64,000 nucleotides of DNA from Sanghuangporus weigelae (GCA_033182465.1 CP137319.1:2108001-2172000), one strand, 5' to 3'; counted from the first letter of the stretch, positions 33,692-47,140 are shown. Numbers and translations are program-made. Notes: a model not told the origin generated them from the sequence alone.

Positions 33692-34960
33692 ATGGCTCGA
33701 GCCGCTTTTCCCAGTGCGAGTCAGCCATCGCCTTTACAATTCAGACACACTGGTTTCACACACACACTATTCTTCGACCATCCTCTGTCAGCTAACAACG
33801 ATGATCATGTCATTCGAGACTTGAGGTATGCCAGAAGCGGGACAATGCGGGTAAAACAGAGGACGAGAAGTATGGCTTGTATCACTATGTGAGCCCTATG
33901 TAGCTGCGATTCTATTCCTTTGTCTTAATTCTCCGATGATACAGAATGCTCTCAACGAGTCTAGCGAGCGGCGTGTGTGTAACAGTATTCGCAGGCTCAT
34001 TCCAGGGAAATTCGAGCCTATGCGTGATTATTCTAAGCTGATTGAAAAATGTCATAAGAAGATTGTTGATAACTGTGAGCCATGATGGCATCTGTCAGAT
34101 GGCTCTATCCGCTTATTTCACTAATAGATGTGATAGACGAAGAAGAAGAAAGAAGAGACTATATATGCATATTAGGTGTTGGCGAAGGGGCTTATCCTGC
34201 AATTACGATTGCTCAGATTCTTAGCAAGGTTTGCGCTCAAGTCCAATTATTGTATTGACAATTCTATCTACCTACGGGACATAGGTCGGAATCATACAAA
34301 AATGGGCTTTGGAATTGGAAGACAACTTTCCCCTGGTGTTCAAACTCGCCATAAGCAGAAGGCATAATGATAAAGCACGCGATAACTTTGTGAGTACCCC
34401 TTTCCATGTCTTGATAGACGACACGCTCACTTCTGCGTTAGAGGGAGATATGGACACAGTTTGCCCGAGTTGACTTGTTCTGTCTTGACAAAGATATTCC
34501 GGGTAGCGACAAAGTGGGCGAGAACATAGGTTACTGTGAGTTGTTCATCCCAGATGAAGTATACGAAGTGTCGCGAAGAGGTGACAAATATTAGCTAGAC
34601 ACTGCAGCAGAAATAAACTCCCAGATGTATACAAGTCGATTTTCCGAACCTCTGCAAAGAGACACGAACCAAGGATCGTGCCGCAAGTCTCTCCAGAGAG
34701 GGTTATTGAGGTGGAAGCTAAGTTGGCGGAGAATATCCAGAAGCGAGACTAGGACAGAGCTTGCAGTGTTCCGTGGGAGCCATTCCGGTGAGCAGATTCT
34801 TCGGAGTAGCTTGTTGGGAAATGACTTAACAGATATTTCATATAGACATTGGTGGTGAATCTAAAAGCAGTCCCGTTTGATCCCCTTACGATATGCCATC
34901 GGCAAGGCTAACACTACGCATTTTCTAGGGAACATCCAAAGCTTCACACAAGAATCAAAA
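33692..34960 (+). pseudogene. DUF2235-type alpha/beta-hydrolase copy A (decayed)
   Basis: Nearly collinear with copy D. Exon 1 (SGFTHTLFFDHP...) lacks 13 bp relative to copy D just after the Arg-Tyr-Ala codons, so the frame is lost at the end of exon 1. Exon 3 gives DYICILGVGEGAYPAI, matching the IYLFGFSRGAYTAR region of DUF2235 proteins. A later exon gives VFRGSHS followed by DIGG, matching the family's GVHSDVGGG histidine motif. At the elbow the usual G-x-S-R-G is G-V-G-E-G, so the serine nucleophile is missing. DUF2235 proteins belong to the alpha/beta-hydrolase fold and include bacterial Tle1 phospholipases; the fungal role is unknown. Further decay toward the 3' end; no intact product expected. 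Confidence 0.68.
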
Positions 34961-37030
34961 AATAGTTTTATCATTATCGAATAAATATTTATACATTTAT
35001 TAATTTTTATTGGCTTCACAAAATGTACATTATTTGTGTTTAATTTTTCAAAAGTAAAATAGACAGGGTAGAATGCATGGACTTCTCTACTGATGCAGAG
35101 AGACGAAGAATCATCTGCCGACGAAATAACGGAAGCATCCACATGGTGGATGTTCGCCGGCTCGTAAGTGTTCTACTTTTATTTATTTGTCTTCATTTGC
35201 TTAGATCGCGCTCACTGACGTACGCGGATTCAGAGATCCAAAGCAGGTCTACTGGACACTTCATCACTGCGAACAGACCAGACCATATCAACCCAAAGCA
35301 CGTCTTCCGGAGCCGCGTAAATACACGGTTTGAACTACATAGGAACAGAGTTGATCGAGTCTAAGACTAGTGTTTAATGCTCTAATGCGACGTCTTCCGA
35401 TTACCTTGCAAAATATTATCAATACCGTCAGAACTTTCAGTGACTGTTGACCCCGGAAGATTGATACTGCTACCCCAGAATCCTACCTTGTGGATGATCG
35501 ATAATCTATTATTCTATTCCCAGCCAAGTAATAAAGATCGTATCCATAACGAGATTCATCCTGGAGTGGCTATAAGACCCTTCACTAAAAATGACCAGTT
35601 TGGTACAATGATTGTTCGATGCTCGGAATATTCATTGTATTGTGCTTGTATTTACATCAATAAGGGTCATCTGAATTCCAAACTGGGCAGTTGAGTCGGA
35701 GCATGAACACTGCTTCAACAAAACGCGCTGAATATGCTTACTTTCAGACCATACTTGGTGTGCTATGAATCGAATCAGATAAGACTGTTGCCTTTGTTCT
35801 CATTGGACATTGTCAGATGAAAACAATTTGAGACCGCTTTTTTTGTGCACGTTTATGAGTCGCCTGGGAAAGATCATTAAAGCTACGACCGGAAATAAAA
35901 CAAACGGACAATACTTACCTTCATTGGCTATTTTCTGATATCATCAACAATACCATTGCCATAACATACTCATTCAGCGGTAACAAATCGCCGACCAAGC
36001 ATGTGGCATCGAGGCTTTAGGAAGAGCAAGTTTGTTCCACCTATGATAAAGCCAAGAATCGATGAAAATCTTCGTCGGGAGAAGTAATAGACCATAGTCT
36101 TTCGGTCATCATAGTGGGACCTTCTGGGCGAAAATTGAATTATACCTAAGCTTCGTAAACTGATCGTCCGCTCGAGACCCAGCGTCTTCATGGAAAAACT
36201 TGTCAAGCCAGAGTGAGTCACAGATTGAAGCTACGACGGTTACTAGAGCTTAGAGACGCCAAAGATATAGAATGTCAGAACTCCGTTGATTCAGCGCAGT
36301 CAGTCTTCAGAGCATGACCAACACTAAATGTTGTGGGCATTCATGACGTTGATGTGAAAGCCTCAGAACTCAGCCTGAACTGTGATCTGGTGACGTGTCC
36401 TCGCCTAATGGTCGGCGTCCAGGCCAAAGGGAAACACCAGCCCAGAAAACGAAATTTTAGCGATAGGATTGCGTGTCTTCTCCGATGTTCCTTGGGAAGA
36501 AAGATTAGTTTACTTGGACGCGGTAGATAACTGAAAAGCTAATCATAAGTCGCCTTCGCACTATTGGCGAATATCTTCTTTGTTTTCTCTTGAGGATTTT
36601 GCGGTCATGAACTCTGTCTGTCTGAGAGCTCTGACGCCAAGCATAAAGAGGCAACGACACGGCTGACTAAGGCTAAGAGATGCGCCGGCGATCGGAGGAC
36701 ACGAGACAAATTCCAGCTCCGATTCGTGTTACGTGTCGCACGCGTCGCGCAGACTCTCATCTTTCTTTCTTCTCTGACATACCATGACACCAATCTTATC
36801 GACCGCCAAACAGTGTGTCTTCCGTCTTGTCACTAAATTTATGTGCTGCATTCGGTACACATTTACGCGTTGTCTAGCGATTCCCGGTCCGAGTAGCATG
36901 CAGTCGCAATACATCGGTGTAGCTTGAGGACGACTAGATGACCTTGAGTCTGATCTGGCAAGAGGAGACAAGGGCTTCTTCGGAAGATAATTGTATGCTA
37001 TCTTAAAGATTGAGATGGACGATTTGCAGG
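34961..37030. other. Downstream flank of unit A, duplicated at 44.7-45.8 kb
   Basis: No intact gene. About 35655-36540 aligns well with 44745-45600, and 36540-36960 with the flank copies at 31.5, 45.6 and 48.7 kb. 34961-35650 contains only short open frames (for example 35077-35364) without recognisable domains. Confidence 0.55.
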
Positions 37031-39399
37031 CACAGATATGACTTCAATATCATGTCCTTCCAAGATATTATAGTACGTCCATCTAGGTTCAATCGTCATA
37101 TATTCATATTTTGATGTGTTCGTCTAGAATCATGCCGCGAGTCTGAATTGCTGCTGCAGAATCTCATGGTCATGCCGGACATTGGGCAACAATATTGAGG
37201 AATAGTCATCTGATGATCATATGATGCAAGCTTTCTTGGTCCAACTCTACAGACGCCGCCTTGAATGCTGATAACGGAGTCAAGTTGAATATGAAGGCGA
37301 TTGTTCCACCGTCGATTTGATTCCGAACCTAACCCTCGTGCTATTGCATTGCTGTTCCATGTGCGCTGTTTGCTATTTTCACGGATCTCTATCTCTTTAC
37401 TATAATTTATAGACTATTGCAAGGTCGGAAAAGTTACCTCCATACCACGTAGGTCTCGGTGTTCTTAGCTACGTAAGTTACTGTTGTGATCCATTATCAC
37501 CCCCAGTTCGCGACCCACTAAGTGGGCAGCTTAAGGTGGTTAGCAAAGCATTCAGCCTCAGCCTATTCAAGCCGTATTTGATACATATCCGGAGGAACAA
37601 CAATGCAAAGCACTTCCTATTACTGTCTGATTCTGGGCTTTCGCGTCACGATGAAGCGAGTTGGAAGGTTTCGCCCTCGCAGGACATTGCGCTGCTACGC
37701 TCCAATCGGAAATTTGCGCGGATCCACACACATTATTCATGTTCGTTTGCCCGCGAAAGCTCGCGTACGCAAAATATATTCGTCTTGCTTTTCCACGAAC
37801 CCCAAATTTTCCAACTCCAGGAGCTCATTCAATATATATCCCGTTTAATTTAACGTGGAAGTATGTCACGCCTCGAATTTCTTTCCGCGCCAGTCAAAAT
37901 CTACCAGAACTGTGCTGAAGCATCACTCTGTGTATCGGTCATTCATGGTCGCCTTCACGCGAGATAAGAGTAGTTCGGAGAACACCATTCGGATGTCGTT
38001 GAATCTCATGCTGGCTCGCGCGGTCTCCATAATCACCACTTTCAGTACAAAATCGATGAACGTATGCTCCCGCTCCCGGTAGTCCAGACATGAGCAAAGC
38101 AGATCAGAAGAATAGAAAAGAGCCATGTGGTCTTTCAGTTTAGTGGTATGAAAGAACAGCAAAGAAGCGCCATACGGTTTTACAGGTACGCCAACAGGAG
38201 ACTCGGGCACAAAATTTCGTTCAAATTATCCGGATTTGGTAGACCGCTTGTGTAAACTCACGTCCATCAAATGGTTGAAAGAACCTTGATGATATGTGAT
38301 TAAAAAATCTACCTTTCCTCGGCATAGTTCAGAGTGAGTTATTCAGTCCCAGCTTGATCGTCTTGATCTTTTCTGACAGCAGCATACTGAACACTCGTAC
38401 TGCGTGGTTCCGTAAGTAAGTGACCTTATGCCCGTGAGAACACGAGTTAGACTCGATTTATGCGAAAGGTATTCACTGTACTCCTTCTCTATCATCTAGG
38501 AGCCCTATGAATATCCCAGCACCATTCAACGTGGAAGGATTCCACGCCTCGCAGTCCGCCTCGTGGAACTCGAAGTCAACGTGGAGTTCCCGATCTAAGT
38601 AGACGGACGTCTTCGCACACAATATCAGTCGCACTATGTCTTTCCCTGAAAACAAGGATATTCCCACATCGTAGATCTCCAGGGTCGTGCCAGGGTATAG
38701 TCCTCTTTATGTACATCTGTGTACATCTATTCTGGATCTGGATCTGGCTTGACTCTTGGAGTTGCCTGACACCCGAAACTCTTTCCCGTGCTACTCGCGC
38801 TTATACTTCTCTTTCGGTTTGTGGACACGGACCTTTCAGCGTGAAATTGACAACGGGTAGCCACAGATGGGTATTTTACCGATAGCGATTCCTCACAGAA
38901 TTTTCGGGGCATGAAGAAGGCGCAATGAGCACGAGTGCAGAGGACACTAATCATGGTACAGGATGACTTCACCCTTCCGATTAGCAAGTCAGTCTGTATC
39001 GAATGCGAGGGTCAGAGATCAGTCAAGATTGGCCGAGGAAATACACTGAGCGCCTGAACCTCAGAGATAGTCTATATCACTACCGACTGCAGGATATTTT
39101 ACAAGGCTGGGGTCGATTGGGACCGCTGCGACGAAACCTTCATCTTAGGTTCAGGTTCATGGCCTTCGGATGTGCAATTACTAGTGCTTCGATTATCAGG
39201 AAGCCTGAGAACTCTCGTCGTGTGGAATCCGACAATGTCACGCTCGGAGAAATCATGAATCCGGAGTTACATGAGCGCCATAAGTAGGACTGGTGCCAGC
39301 TCAGAAGGTACAGATGCTGCTTGTGTAAGACTAGGAGGAAGATCGGATTCGAATTTGAACTCACTGAAACTTTCCAATAAAAAGCAGGGGATCCTAATA
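37031..39399. other. Accessory stretch without a recognised gene
   Basis: About 37240-37400 resembles 45950-46090 and 56280-56400. On the minus strand, 38667-38473 encodes LHVDFEFHEADCEAWNPSTLN and, near 37890-37850, a weaker FEAWHTSTLN echo. These could be two remnants of one duplicated coding segment. No start, splice structure or domain could be established. Confidence 0.45.
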
Positions 39400-40697
39400 A
39401 ATTAAATGATACGAATAGTGGTGCTCAGACATAGGGCGAGGCTAAACGTCCTGGTTCACCCGTACGTACTAGCTCGGTCGGTCTCTCCCATCTTTATCAC
39501 TCCAATACAAACATACCAAAATGAAAGCAATGCTCATGGCATCCCAAACGTGAGAAATCCCCGAAAGAGCGAATCGGGAAGCTCTTCAATGCATTTCAAG
39601 TCTGGGCATTTCAATAACGCCCACGATATATCACCGCCCATTGGCGCCAATCTCAGCCAGCATCGCAATCAGTGGTTTCGGGCGCGTATCCGCATCTCGC
39701 GTGAGGAAGATCATTGCCATTGAAGTCCTTAATGGAGATGCAAGTCGACCACTTCACGCAATACCGCATGCTCGATGCCGTCAAGACTGCGCGCTTCCTG
39801 GAGTGTCTCGCTCGGCACATAGCTGTTGTCAATGAGAAAGAATATACACGAGGCGCCGAAGGTGCCAAACGAGTAGTGTTGTTGATATTGCCGTTGGTAA
39901 ACTCAGGGATCGAGGGGGAAACGCGCAGTCCATATCGATTCTGATTGATGCTCCCCTTTCTGCCATTCTTAATCCTTCTGTTTTTCTGATTCTTGTTCTC
40001 AAATGCCTTTATTGCTTCCCTTGTTGATCGCAAGATATTGAACTTACCTCATCTATATACTTACCTATCCAAGTAGGTCTGTGCGAATCGTTGGTTCGAC
40101 CTCCTTTATGTGGAAGAATCAAGGTTCCGGACCGAAGTTATTCCCTATCTCCTGTATATAGTCTGTATATAATAATACAGTTTCAGAAGATACATGAACG
40201 GGATGTCACCGGTCGTTTGACTCTCGAATCCACTATGAAATGAAACCTTACATGCACGAGAAAGTGCATCATAATCAGACAAAGCATAAATGTCCCCAGA
40301 TCGAGGTATCCGAGCGCTTTCTACTTTTGTTCCTTTCGTTTCGGGACCCGGACGCACTTAAATTCTCATTACTATATGGAAGTTCAGAAATGATATGTAT
40401 ATATGCATTCAATGATAAGTGAAATATTAATGTTGGTCTACCATGCACAAATATGAAGTCGGCCAATCTTATGTAACTATCAATCAGTTTTATTTTCTTA
40501 CAAGCCTCAGCGCTATGCGTACCCGTAATACGTATATATATGTGCGTCTATTTTTATATATATAATTGAATATCAAGGCGAGCCAAGTCAAAATGCATAT
40601 AATTCTGTGACACTATCGTCATAAGGTCATGGGGGAGACAACTTATAAGCGGGCTTTTATCTCACACATTGCATTGTAAACCTCTCCATCCACTGCT
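39400..40697. other. Upstream flank of DUF2235 copy B
   Basis: Matches the flank of copy A (32140-33690) with the mariner-type MITE absent at about 40075. No intact gene. The frame around 39600-39944 differs between the copies, arguing against a conserved protein. Confidence 0.6.
40641..40650 (+). promoter_or_regulatory. TATA-like core promoter of DUF2235 copy B
   Basis: ACTTATAAGC sits about 50 bp before the ATG at 40698, as in copies A and D, although the sequence around it has diverged. Retention of the core string suggests function. Confidence 0.65.
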
Positions 40698-41650
40698 ATG
40701 GCTGCACCGCCACCGGGTCATTTGAATCCGCCTTCCGAGTTCGAATACTCTGGTTTCACACATATACTATTCTTCAACGGTCCTCAGTCAACTGGCAACA
40801 ACACTCTTGGCCTCAAAGCGTTGAAGAACTCTATAAAGGAGGAGAAGAATAATAGGGGGGAGAAGAGGGAGAGGGAGGTGACGACGCAGGAGGATGATGA
40901 GGAGTATGGCTTGTACTATTTTGTGAGTTCTATGCAGCCGTGGTTCTGTTGCTTTCTCCTGATTTTCCGATAATACAGAGTGTACCTGGCAGGCCTATCG
41001 AGCAGCATCAGGGAACTTTGCAGAGTTTGGCCAAGAGAATTACAGGGAATCAAGAGTCTACGCATGATTACTCTGAGCAGATCAGAAACGGCTACAGGAA
41101 GATTGCCTATAACTGTGAGGCGTGATAACAATTTCAGGTGGCTCCGCTCGCTTATTGCACTAATAGACATGATAGACGAAGAAGAAAGAAAGAGAGACTA
41201 TATATGCATATTTGGTGCTGGTCAAGGGGTTGAGCCCGCGATCGCGGTTGCCCAAATTCTTAGCAAGGTTTGCGTTCAAGTACAATTTTTGTATCGACAA
41301 TCTAATGGACTACGTGACTTAGGTTGGAGTTATACAAGAATGGGCTTTTGAAGAGAACTTTTCCTTGGTGCTCAATCTCGCCACAAGCAAAAAGTACACT
41401 GATGAACAACGCGAGAACTTTGTAAGCATAGTTTCCCATCTGTGATCAGCCACCCGCTCACTTCTGCCTTAGCGGCGTGTGCGGACACAGCATGCTCGGG
41501 TTGACTTATTCTGTCTGTCAAATGACAACGCAATGCTGACGAATGATCAGAACATTAATATGTGTGAGTTGTTCATTCCCGAATGAAGCGTAAGGAGCAT
41601 TTACTGACGCGATGAATTATAATAGGCACACTCTGCCAGGGTAAGACTGA
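40698..41650 (+). pseudogene. DUF2235-type alpha/beta-hydrolase copy B (C-terminally truncated)
   Basis: Open through five inferred exons: MAAPPPGHLNPPSEF and SGFTHILFFNGP; DYSEQIRNGYRKIAYN; MIDEEERKRDYICIFGAGQG; VGVIQEWAFEENFSL; RTQHARVDLFCLSND. The intron before the elbow exon (gtgagg ... ctaatag) is 52 bp and has a good branch-point string ACTAAT. The family's elbow G-F-S-R-G is G-A-G-Q-G here, without serine. The C-terminal half with the HSDIGG histidine motif seen in copies A, C and D is absent; an internally duplicated stretch follows instead. It could still make a short protein, but it lacks two of the three expected catalytic positions. Confidence 0.6.
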
Positions 41651-41651
41651 T

Positions 41652-41789
41652 CATCATAACGCTCAGCTATTGGCCGAATACAACTCGATTTTCCCAGTCC
41701 TGCCACAGAATAATGCTGGTCATCATAACGCTGCAGCTACTGGCTGAATACAACTCGATTTTCCTAGTTCCGACATCACAACCCAAACC
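41652..41789. repeat. Imperfect ~69-bp tandem duplication
   Basis: Two diverged units with a 69-bp period, each starting CATCATAACGCT and sharing GAATACAACTCGATTTTCC. They lie at the 3' end of copy B. Confidence 0.75.
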
Positions 41790-41879
41790 AATGTTGCGGA
41801 TGTTGCGCCGCAAGACACGTCAGTGGAGAACATTGTGCTAGATTCATTGCGGAAGGAGGCTGAACGCAAACTGAATCGA

Positions 41880-42325
41880 TCTTATTTTTAGAGACCTTAT
41901 TGTATCCCCGTATGGTGTTATCGTTGTAACAATACATTCTGTAAACGCGATTGCTCCATTCAATTATCCACACCGATGCTGTCGGAATGTTAAATTGGCC
42001 GATCAGTCAATCAAAGATCCGCGACATGGTTAATTTAGTACTATTTCTGTAGCAGCACGACCCCGATGCGCGCAACCAAACTAGGGTCCGCTTCGTCTGT
42101 GCGCTTTCTTGCCATGTTGCGTTATCCCATTACTTGTGCGACTGCTGGACTGAAGAGGCAATTTGTCAAGGTACGCGGAATCTTCTATGGCGCCTAATAG
42201 CCCCGTGTTAATTAAGATAAAGGTCGAGCTGGCATTTTTTGATGGACAATTACCATTTCACAGCTTCCTCGTCCCCCCCCTCCTCCCCGACTGTTCTTCC
42301 CATTTGACTATCATTGTTCAATCCA
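41880..42325. other. Intergenic between copies B and C
   Basis: No gene or recognised repeat. It includes a C-rich stretch near 42270-42290. Confidence 0.5.
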
Positions 42326-43903
42326 ATGGACCACGAAAGCGACCGTACCCACCACGTCTTCCTGCTGGACGGAACTAGCCATAGGTGCGTCATGTTCAAT
42401 CTCGGCATAAATAATGCAGTTCTGACAGCAATGTTTCGGGTGGGCGTTAGCCTCTTGAGTCTGAAGAAATCCCACATTTATCGATTAAATACTGGTCTCA
42501 TCAACAATAAAACCCGGAGCTTGAACCACCCGCGTCGATGTCAGCAGAGAACCTATTACGAAGTAAGTGTGTCCTCATAAATCTAGGGTCGTCAACTCAT
42601 GATAGTCACATCAGCCTGGAATTGGTGCAGAACCAGGCCTAAGAGACAAAGTTGACTCAGCCCTTGGGTTTACTTTTGATTCTCGCGTCGCCGGAACGTT
42701 GAAGAAGATCGCAAACAAGTGTAAGAGATTTCCTGCACGGTTTTCCTACTCTTCACTCTTACAGCCGATTCTTAGGGCGTGAAGGGGATTACATAACTCT
42801 TATAGGTTATTCCCGCGGGGCCGCCGCAGCTATGGTATTGGCAAGATATATCAAATTAGTGAGTACTACAATTACAAGCCAGAACTTTGTCTGACAATCA
42901 AAACAGATGGGAATCCCGAACCAAGATGAAGGAGAAGAAGAACTTCGTAAGCAAGTCAAGTTATTAATCCGGAAGCATGGTAATAGTACCAATGGATTCG
43001 TGAATATAGTGCGTACTATTCTGCTTTATTTTGAACTATTTTACTCAATTACGTATGAATAGAAAGGAAGTCGCGAGGCAAACCGCCAAAGCGTATTAGT
43101 GAATCGTCTGATCCTATTGCATGTTCAGTCTACTTTTTTGGCCATGGATATTATTCATACATGACTTTCTAGTGATCCAGTCGCGACGACACTAACTTTG
43201 GGCAAGGACAATGTGATCTTTGAAAGCCATGACGCAAGCCAAGTTATTTGCTGTTATTCGGCAGACGAGAGTCGTGCTCTATTTTCTCCAACTCAATACG
43301 TTGTACTTCCTCCGACTGAAGACGTTGTACCGAATATTTCAGAGTTTGCGATTTTCTGCGGAGGCCATAGCGGTAAGCAGATCCTTCAAAATAGCCCTGC
43401 TGGAAAATGACTCATTAAGTGATTCGCCTAGATATTGGTGGTGCCTCTGGCAGTTCCCTCTCTTATATCCCATTGCGGTACGCCATCACCAAGGCACATA
43501 CTATGCAGCCTCAACTGCGTTTCAAGGTGGACTTTTTGTTCGATCATTTCCTAGACCGGCTCGATCCAAGAACTCCCCCTCTTCTTCCTGATAACAAAGT
43601 GGACTATGATCATTGCAGAAGAAATGACCCAGATTTGTTACGGCGGGCCGATCAGTTAGACTCTAAAAGCAACATAACCAAACCGAGGGACATGAAGTGG
43701 AAGATACTGTAAGCATTCGACCCTTTTACATTGCCTTTTGATAGTGCGATTAATTTCGCAGTCCGATTAAACACAGGAGCTTTGGAGATCAAAATAAAAT
43801 CCTAGTCCACTGGACGGTGCGTCACCGCGAAAATGTCAAAGACGTGAAATATGGGTATAAAGTCAAGGCGATACTTCCGCAGAATTGTACATATACGGCT
43901 TGA
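42326..43903 (+). CDS. DUF2235-type alpha/beta-hydrolase, copy C (most complete)
   Basis: The best-preserved member. The start MDHESDRTHHVFLLDGTSH matches the family's opening FDGT motif; exon structure just after it is uncertain. Later exons give RTYYEPGIGAEPG (family YYPGIGT), KWREGDYITLIGYSRGAAAAM with the canonical G-x-S-R-G nucleophile elbow (spliced 42720-42774), SADESRALFSP (family DERRAxF), CGGHSDIGGASGSSLSYIPL with the catalytic-type histidine, and a C-terminal VHWTVRHRENV (family VHxSVxxR). The stop is at 43901-43903. DUF2235 includes phospholipase-type hydrolases in bacteria and large uncharacterised families in mushrooms. Sequence suggests an active serine hydrolase, substrate unknown. 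At least eight exons; the exons around 43010-43170 are unresolved. Confidence 0.72.
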
Positions 43904-45822
43904 CCTGGAGCAATAGAGTTGCCTGAGTTCACAATGAGTATCAAATGTTCTGCAGCAGCGTAGGCACAAGATGAACCCTTGGGTCACATATCTAGGCGAG
44001 CGCTATTGTAAAGGGACTGGAAAACTTCGTGGATGTGTTGTTGTTTGAGCTTTGTGACTCTCGTTTTTAAACATCCGCACAACCTTGAAGCGACTGTAAC
44101 CTGTCTCGTCGAGAGAGAAGCAGCTGAGCCGAGGCATTGCTCAGCCAAGTTGGCAAGCTCAAGATACACTCGATCCTCTCACTCACTATTGCTTGCATAT
44201 ACTTCCTAGAACATTCTTCTCTCGAGATCAGACCGGAGGAAACAAAGCGTAATGTCAGCCGCAAACTGCACTAGAAATGTGCAATCCTCTCTGTATGTCA
44301 TTTTGCTGACATCTCGAGTAAAATAGGGGCTGCGTTACGATATGGTCGCCGACCAACTGTGGAGTCAACCTAATTGGACGAATCTGAGTTCTTTTGGCAC
44401 GATTGTCTGGAAATACCGTACCATGGACAGTAAGATATTCATCTCCGCTTGTTCAAAGTGTATTTGATATGTAACCAGAGGGATAAAGACCGAGTTGAGA
44501 AAGCGAGCTAGGTACGCTATCTATGCTGCACGCGAAGAAGCGAATCGGAAAGTATCGCATTCGCAGGATATTCCAAGATCATAGGCAGGTGCTCATCGTG
44601 CTCCTTCTTCACCAACCCGAATGTTTCGAACGTCGGGAGCGCAGTCAACATCACCCATATCATTCAACGTAGTAGAGTACCTCGCTCGTGAGTCCTTTTC
44701 ATACCAGTCGAGGTCGATAAAGCCTGCTCTGTATTTACATCAATGATGGTTATCTGAAATCCGAACTGGGCAGTTGAATCGAAGCGTGGACACTGCTTCA
44801 ATAAAACGCTGAATATACTAACTTTCAGGCCATACTTGGTGTGCTATGAGCCGAATCAGCTAAGATTGTTGCTTTTGTTCTCATTGGACATTGTCAGATG
44901 AAAACAATTTGAGGCCGCTCTTTTTTCACGGACGTTTATGAGTCGCCTGGGAAAGATCATTAAGAACTATGACTGGAAATAAAACGCACAATACTTACCC
45001 TCATTGACTATTTTCTGATATCCGTCAACAATACCATCGCCGTAACATACCCATTCAGTGGTAACAAGGCGCCGACCAAGCATGTGGCATCGGGGCTTCA
45101 GGAAGACTACGTTAGCCTATGATAAAACCAAGAATCAACGAAAACGTCGTCGCGAAGAAGTCTTTCAACCATTATAGCGGGACCTTCTGGGTAAAACTTG
45201 AGTTATGCCTAGGTTTCGTAAACTTCTGATCGTCCGCTCAAAACCCAGCGTCTTCATGGGAAAGCTTGTCAAGCTATAGTGAGTTGCAGAATGAAGCCAC
45301 GACGGTTACCGGAGCTTATAGATGCCAAAGATATAGAATGTCAGGCAATCTTCAGAGCATGACCAACACTAGATGCTGTGGGCAGTTATGACGTCGATGT
45401 GAAAACTCAGAGCTCAGCTTGAAAAGTGATCTAGTGGCGTGTCCTCGCTTAATGATCAAGTCCAATCCAAAGGGAAATACCAGTCTAGAAAACGAATTTT
45501 GGCCATAGGGTTGCTTGATCTTCTCCGATGTTCCGTAGAAGTGAAGAAGGAAGTAACAAATTAAAGATGAGTTTACTCGGACGGAGATAGCTGAATAACC
45601 AATAATAATTCGGTCATGAACTCTGTCGTGCGTGTCGGAGACCTGTCTGAGATGAGAGCTCTGACGCCAAGCCTAAACGTTTCGCCATCGGCGACATGAT
45701 TGACCAAGGCTAAGAGACGTGCCGGCGATCGGAGAGGACGCGAAACAACTCCAAGCTCCGATTCGTGTTACGTCATACATCTTTCTTCCTTCTCACTAAC
45801 CGCGAGCCATCATACCAACTAC
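43904..45822. other. Downstream flank of unit C
   Basis: 44745-45600 aligns with 35655-36540, and 45600-45790 with other unit flanks. 43904-44740 contains only short minus-strand open frames without recognisable features. Confidence 0.55.
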
Positions 45823-45924
45823 TCGTATCCGTATGAGACCTTGACCACCAAATATACGGTCGTATCCATATAAAGCTCGAGTTATACGGCCGTATCTTCC
45901 GTATACGATACGGTCGGAACCCTA
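45823..45924. mobile_element. Fragment of the ATACGGCCGTAT-rich hAT-type element
   Basis: Inverted relative to, and closely similar with, the left ~110 bp of the element at 50164-50782. It ends in the same ...CGGTCGGAACCCTA terminus at 45924. The other end is missing, so this is a truncated copy. Confidence 0.7.
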
Positions 45925-47128
45925 ATTCTTGGTCGGACTCTATACAAATTGTGCCTACTTGCGTGCGGATAACGGAGCCAAGTTGAATTTAACCACGGTC
46001 TTTATGATCTACTGCATTCCATCATCCGCCATCGACTTGATCCCGAACTTAAGCTCGTGCTATTGCTGTTTCATGCACTCGGTCTGCTGCTTTATCTCTC
46101 CACAGTCAGTCAACGGCAACGGACTCTCGTTCCCGATAGGTTGTCGTCACGTGCACTGAAGTAAAGAGCAGCGATCATCTCCAGCTTCATCTCCAGCAAT
46201 TCACCAATCCAACTTGAAAAGGACCGCTGCGACCTATGCATCCTGTTTTCTATTAGCGACGGGTCGTGGACTGCTTGATTTTCAAGTGCAAATATTTGTG
46301 CATTTACTACAGATAAGTGCTAGCAACAACGTGGTCTCTCTGCCCATCTTCGCTGCAACTTGAAGCCCAGAATTCTGTCTACCTTGAACTATATTTAACC
46401 ATCCTGAATACCATGCCCAAATCAGCCAGAATTCACGTACATTTTATGCCGGAGAGCCATATGCATATGGCTCAACTTCCGATCCTGAATTTGGTGATTG
46501 TCGAACTAGTGCGACAACAGAAAGTTATAAAATACACATCTTTAAGTTGTCGCTTTTATTCTTAACGCTTGCTCTTCTCGTCCTTTTCAATAACTCTTAC
46601 ATGTTATGGTGGTGCTTCGACCTGCTTTTTCTCTTTCGCCCTCGTCATGTCTTTACTGTCGTGAGCTCGGAGCTTATATGCACCAGGATCATCCTTCTTG
46701 AAGCTCGAGGAGCTCGGGGCATGTCTCACTTACTATAGGAAGCGCACGACTCACCCTCCTCATTTGGAAGTTTGTCTTCCCCCCTCTCTTCCTCCAGGGC
46801 TGGTCCTCGATTCAATGCCGTCGGGTCACTACAAACTATTTGCTCATCTGGGACACTTTTCCCGAGCTTGCTCAGAGGATGAACCTGCAGAACAAAGCAT
46901 ACATTGTCTAGGGGGTTCGGAAAGTGCATTCGATGGTAACTCGTCTCTTTTAAACATTGATATACCGTCATACGAAATCGGCTAATATTATGTAACTGTC
47001 AATCAGTTTTTGTAATTATCAATCTGAATCAATGTCGAGTCGAGTCAAGTGAAAGTGGTCAGTGGGGTCAGTATGGTTCTAAGTAGTGGAGTGGTGACAT
47101 TGTCCCCCGTCACAAAGTCTTAGAAGAT
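45925..47128. other. Upstream flank of DUF2235 copy D
   Basis: About 46200-46900 aligns with 61040-61660. About 46900-47128 aligns with the regions upstream of copies A and B. 45950-46090 matches parts of 37.2-37.4 and 56.3 kb. No intact gene. Confidence 0.55.
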
Positions 47129-47140
47129 GACTTATAAGCC
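47129..47140 (+). promoter_or_regulatory. TATA-like core promoter of DUF2235 copy D
   Basis: GACTTATAAGCC lies about 50 bp before the ATG at 47185, identical to copy A at the core. Confidence 0.65.
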
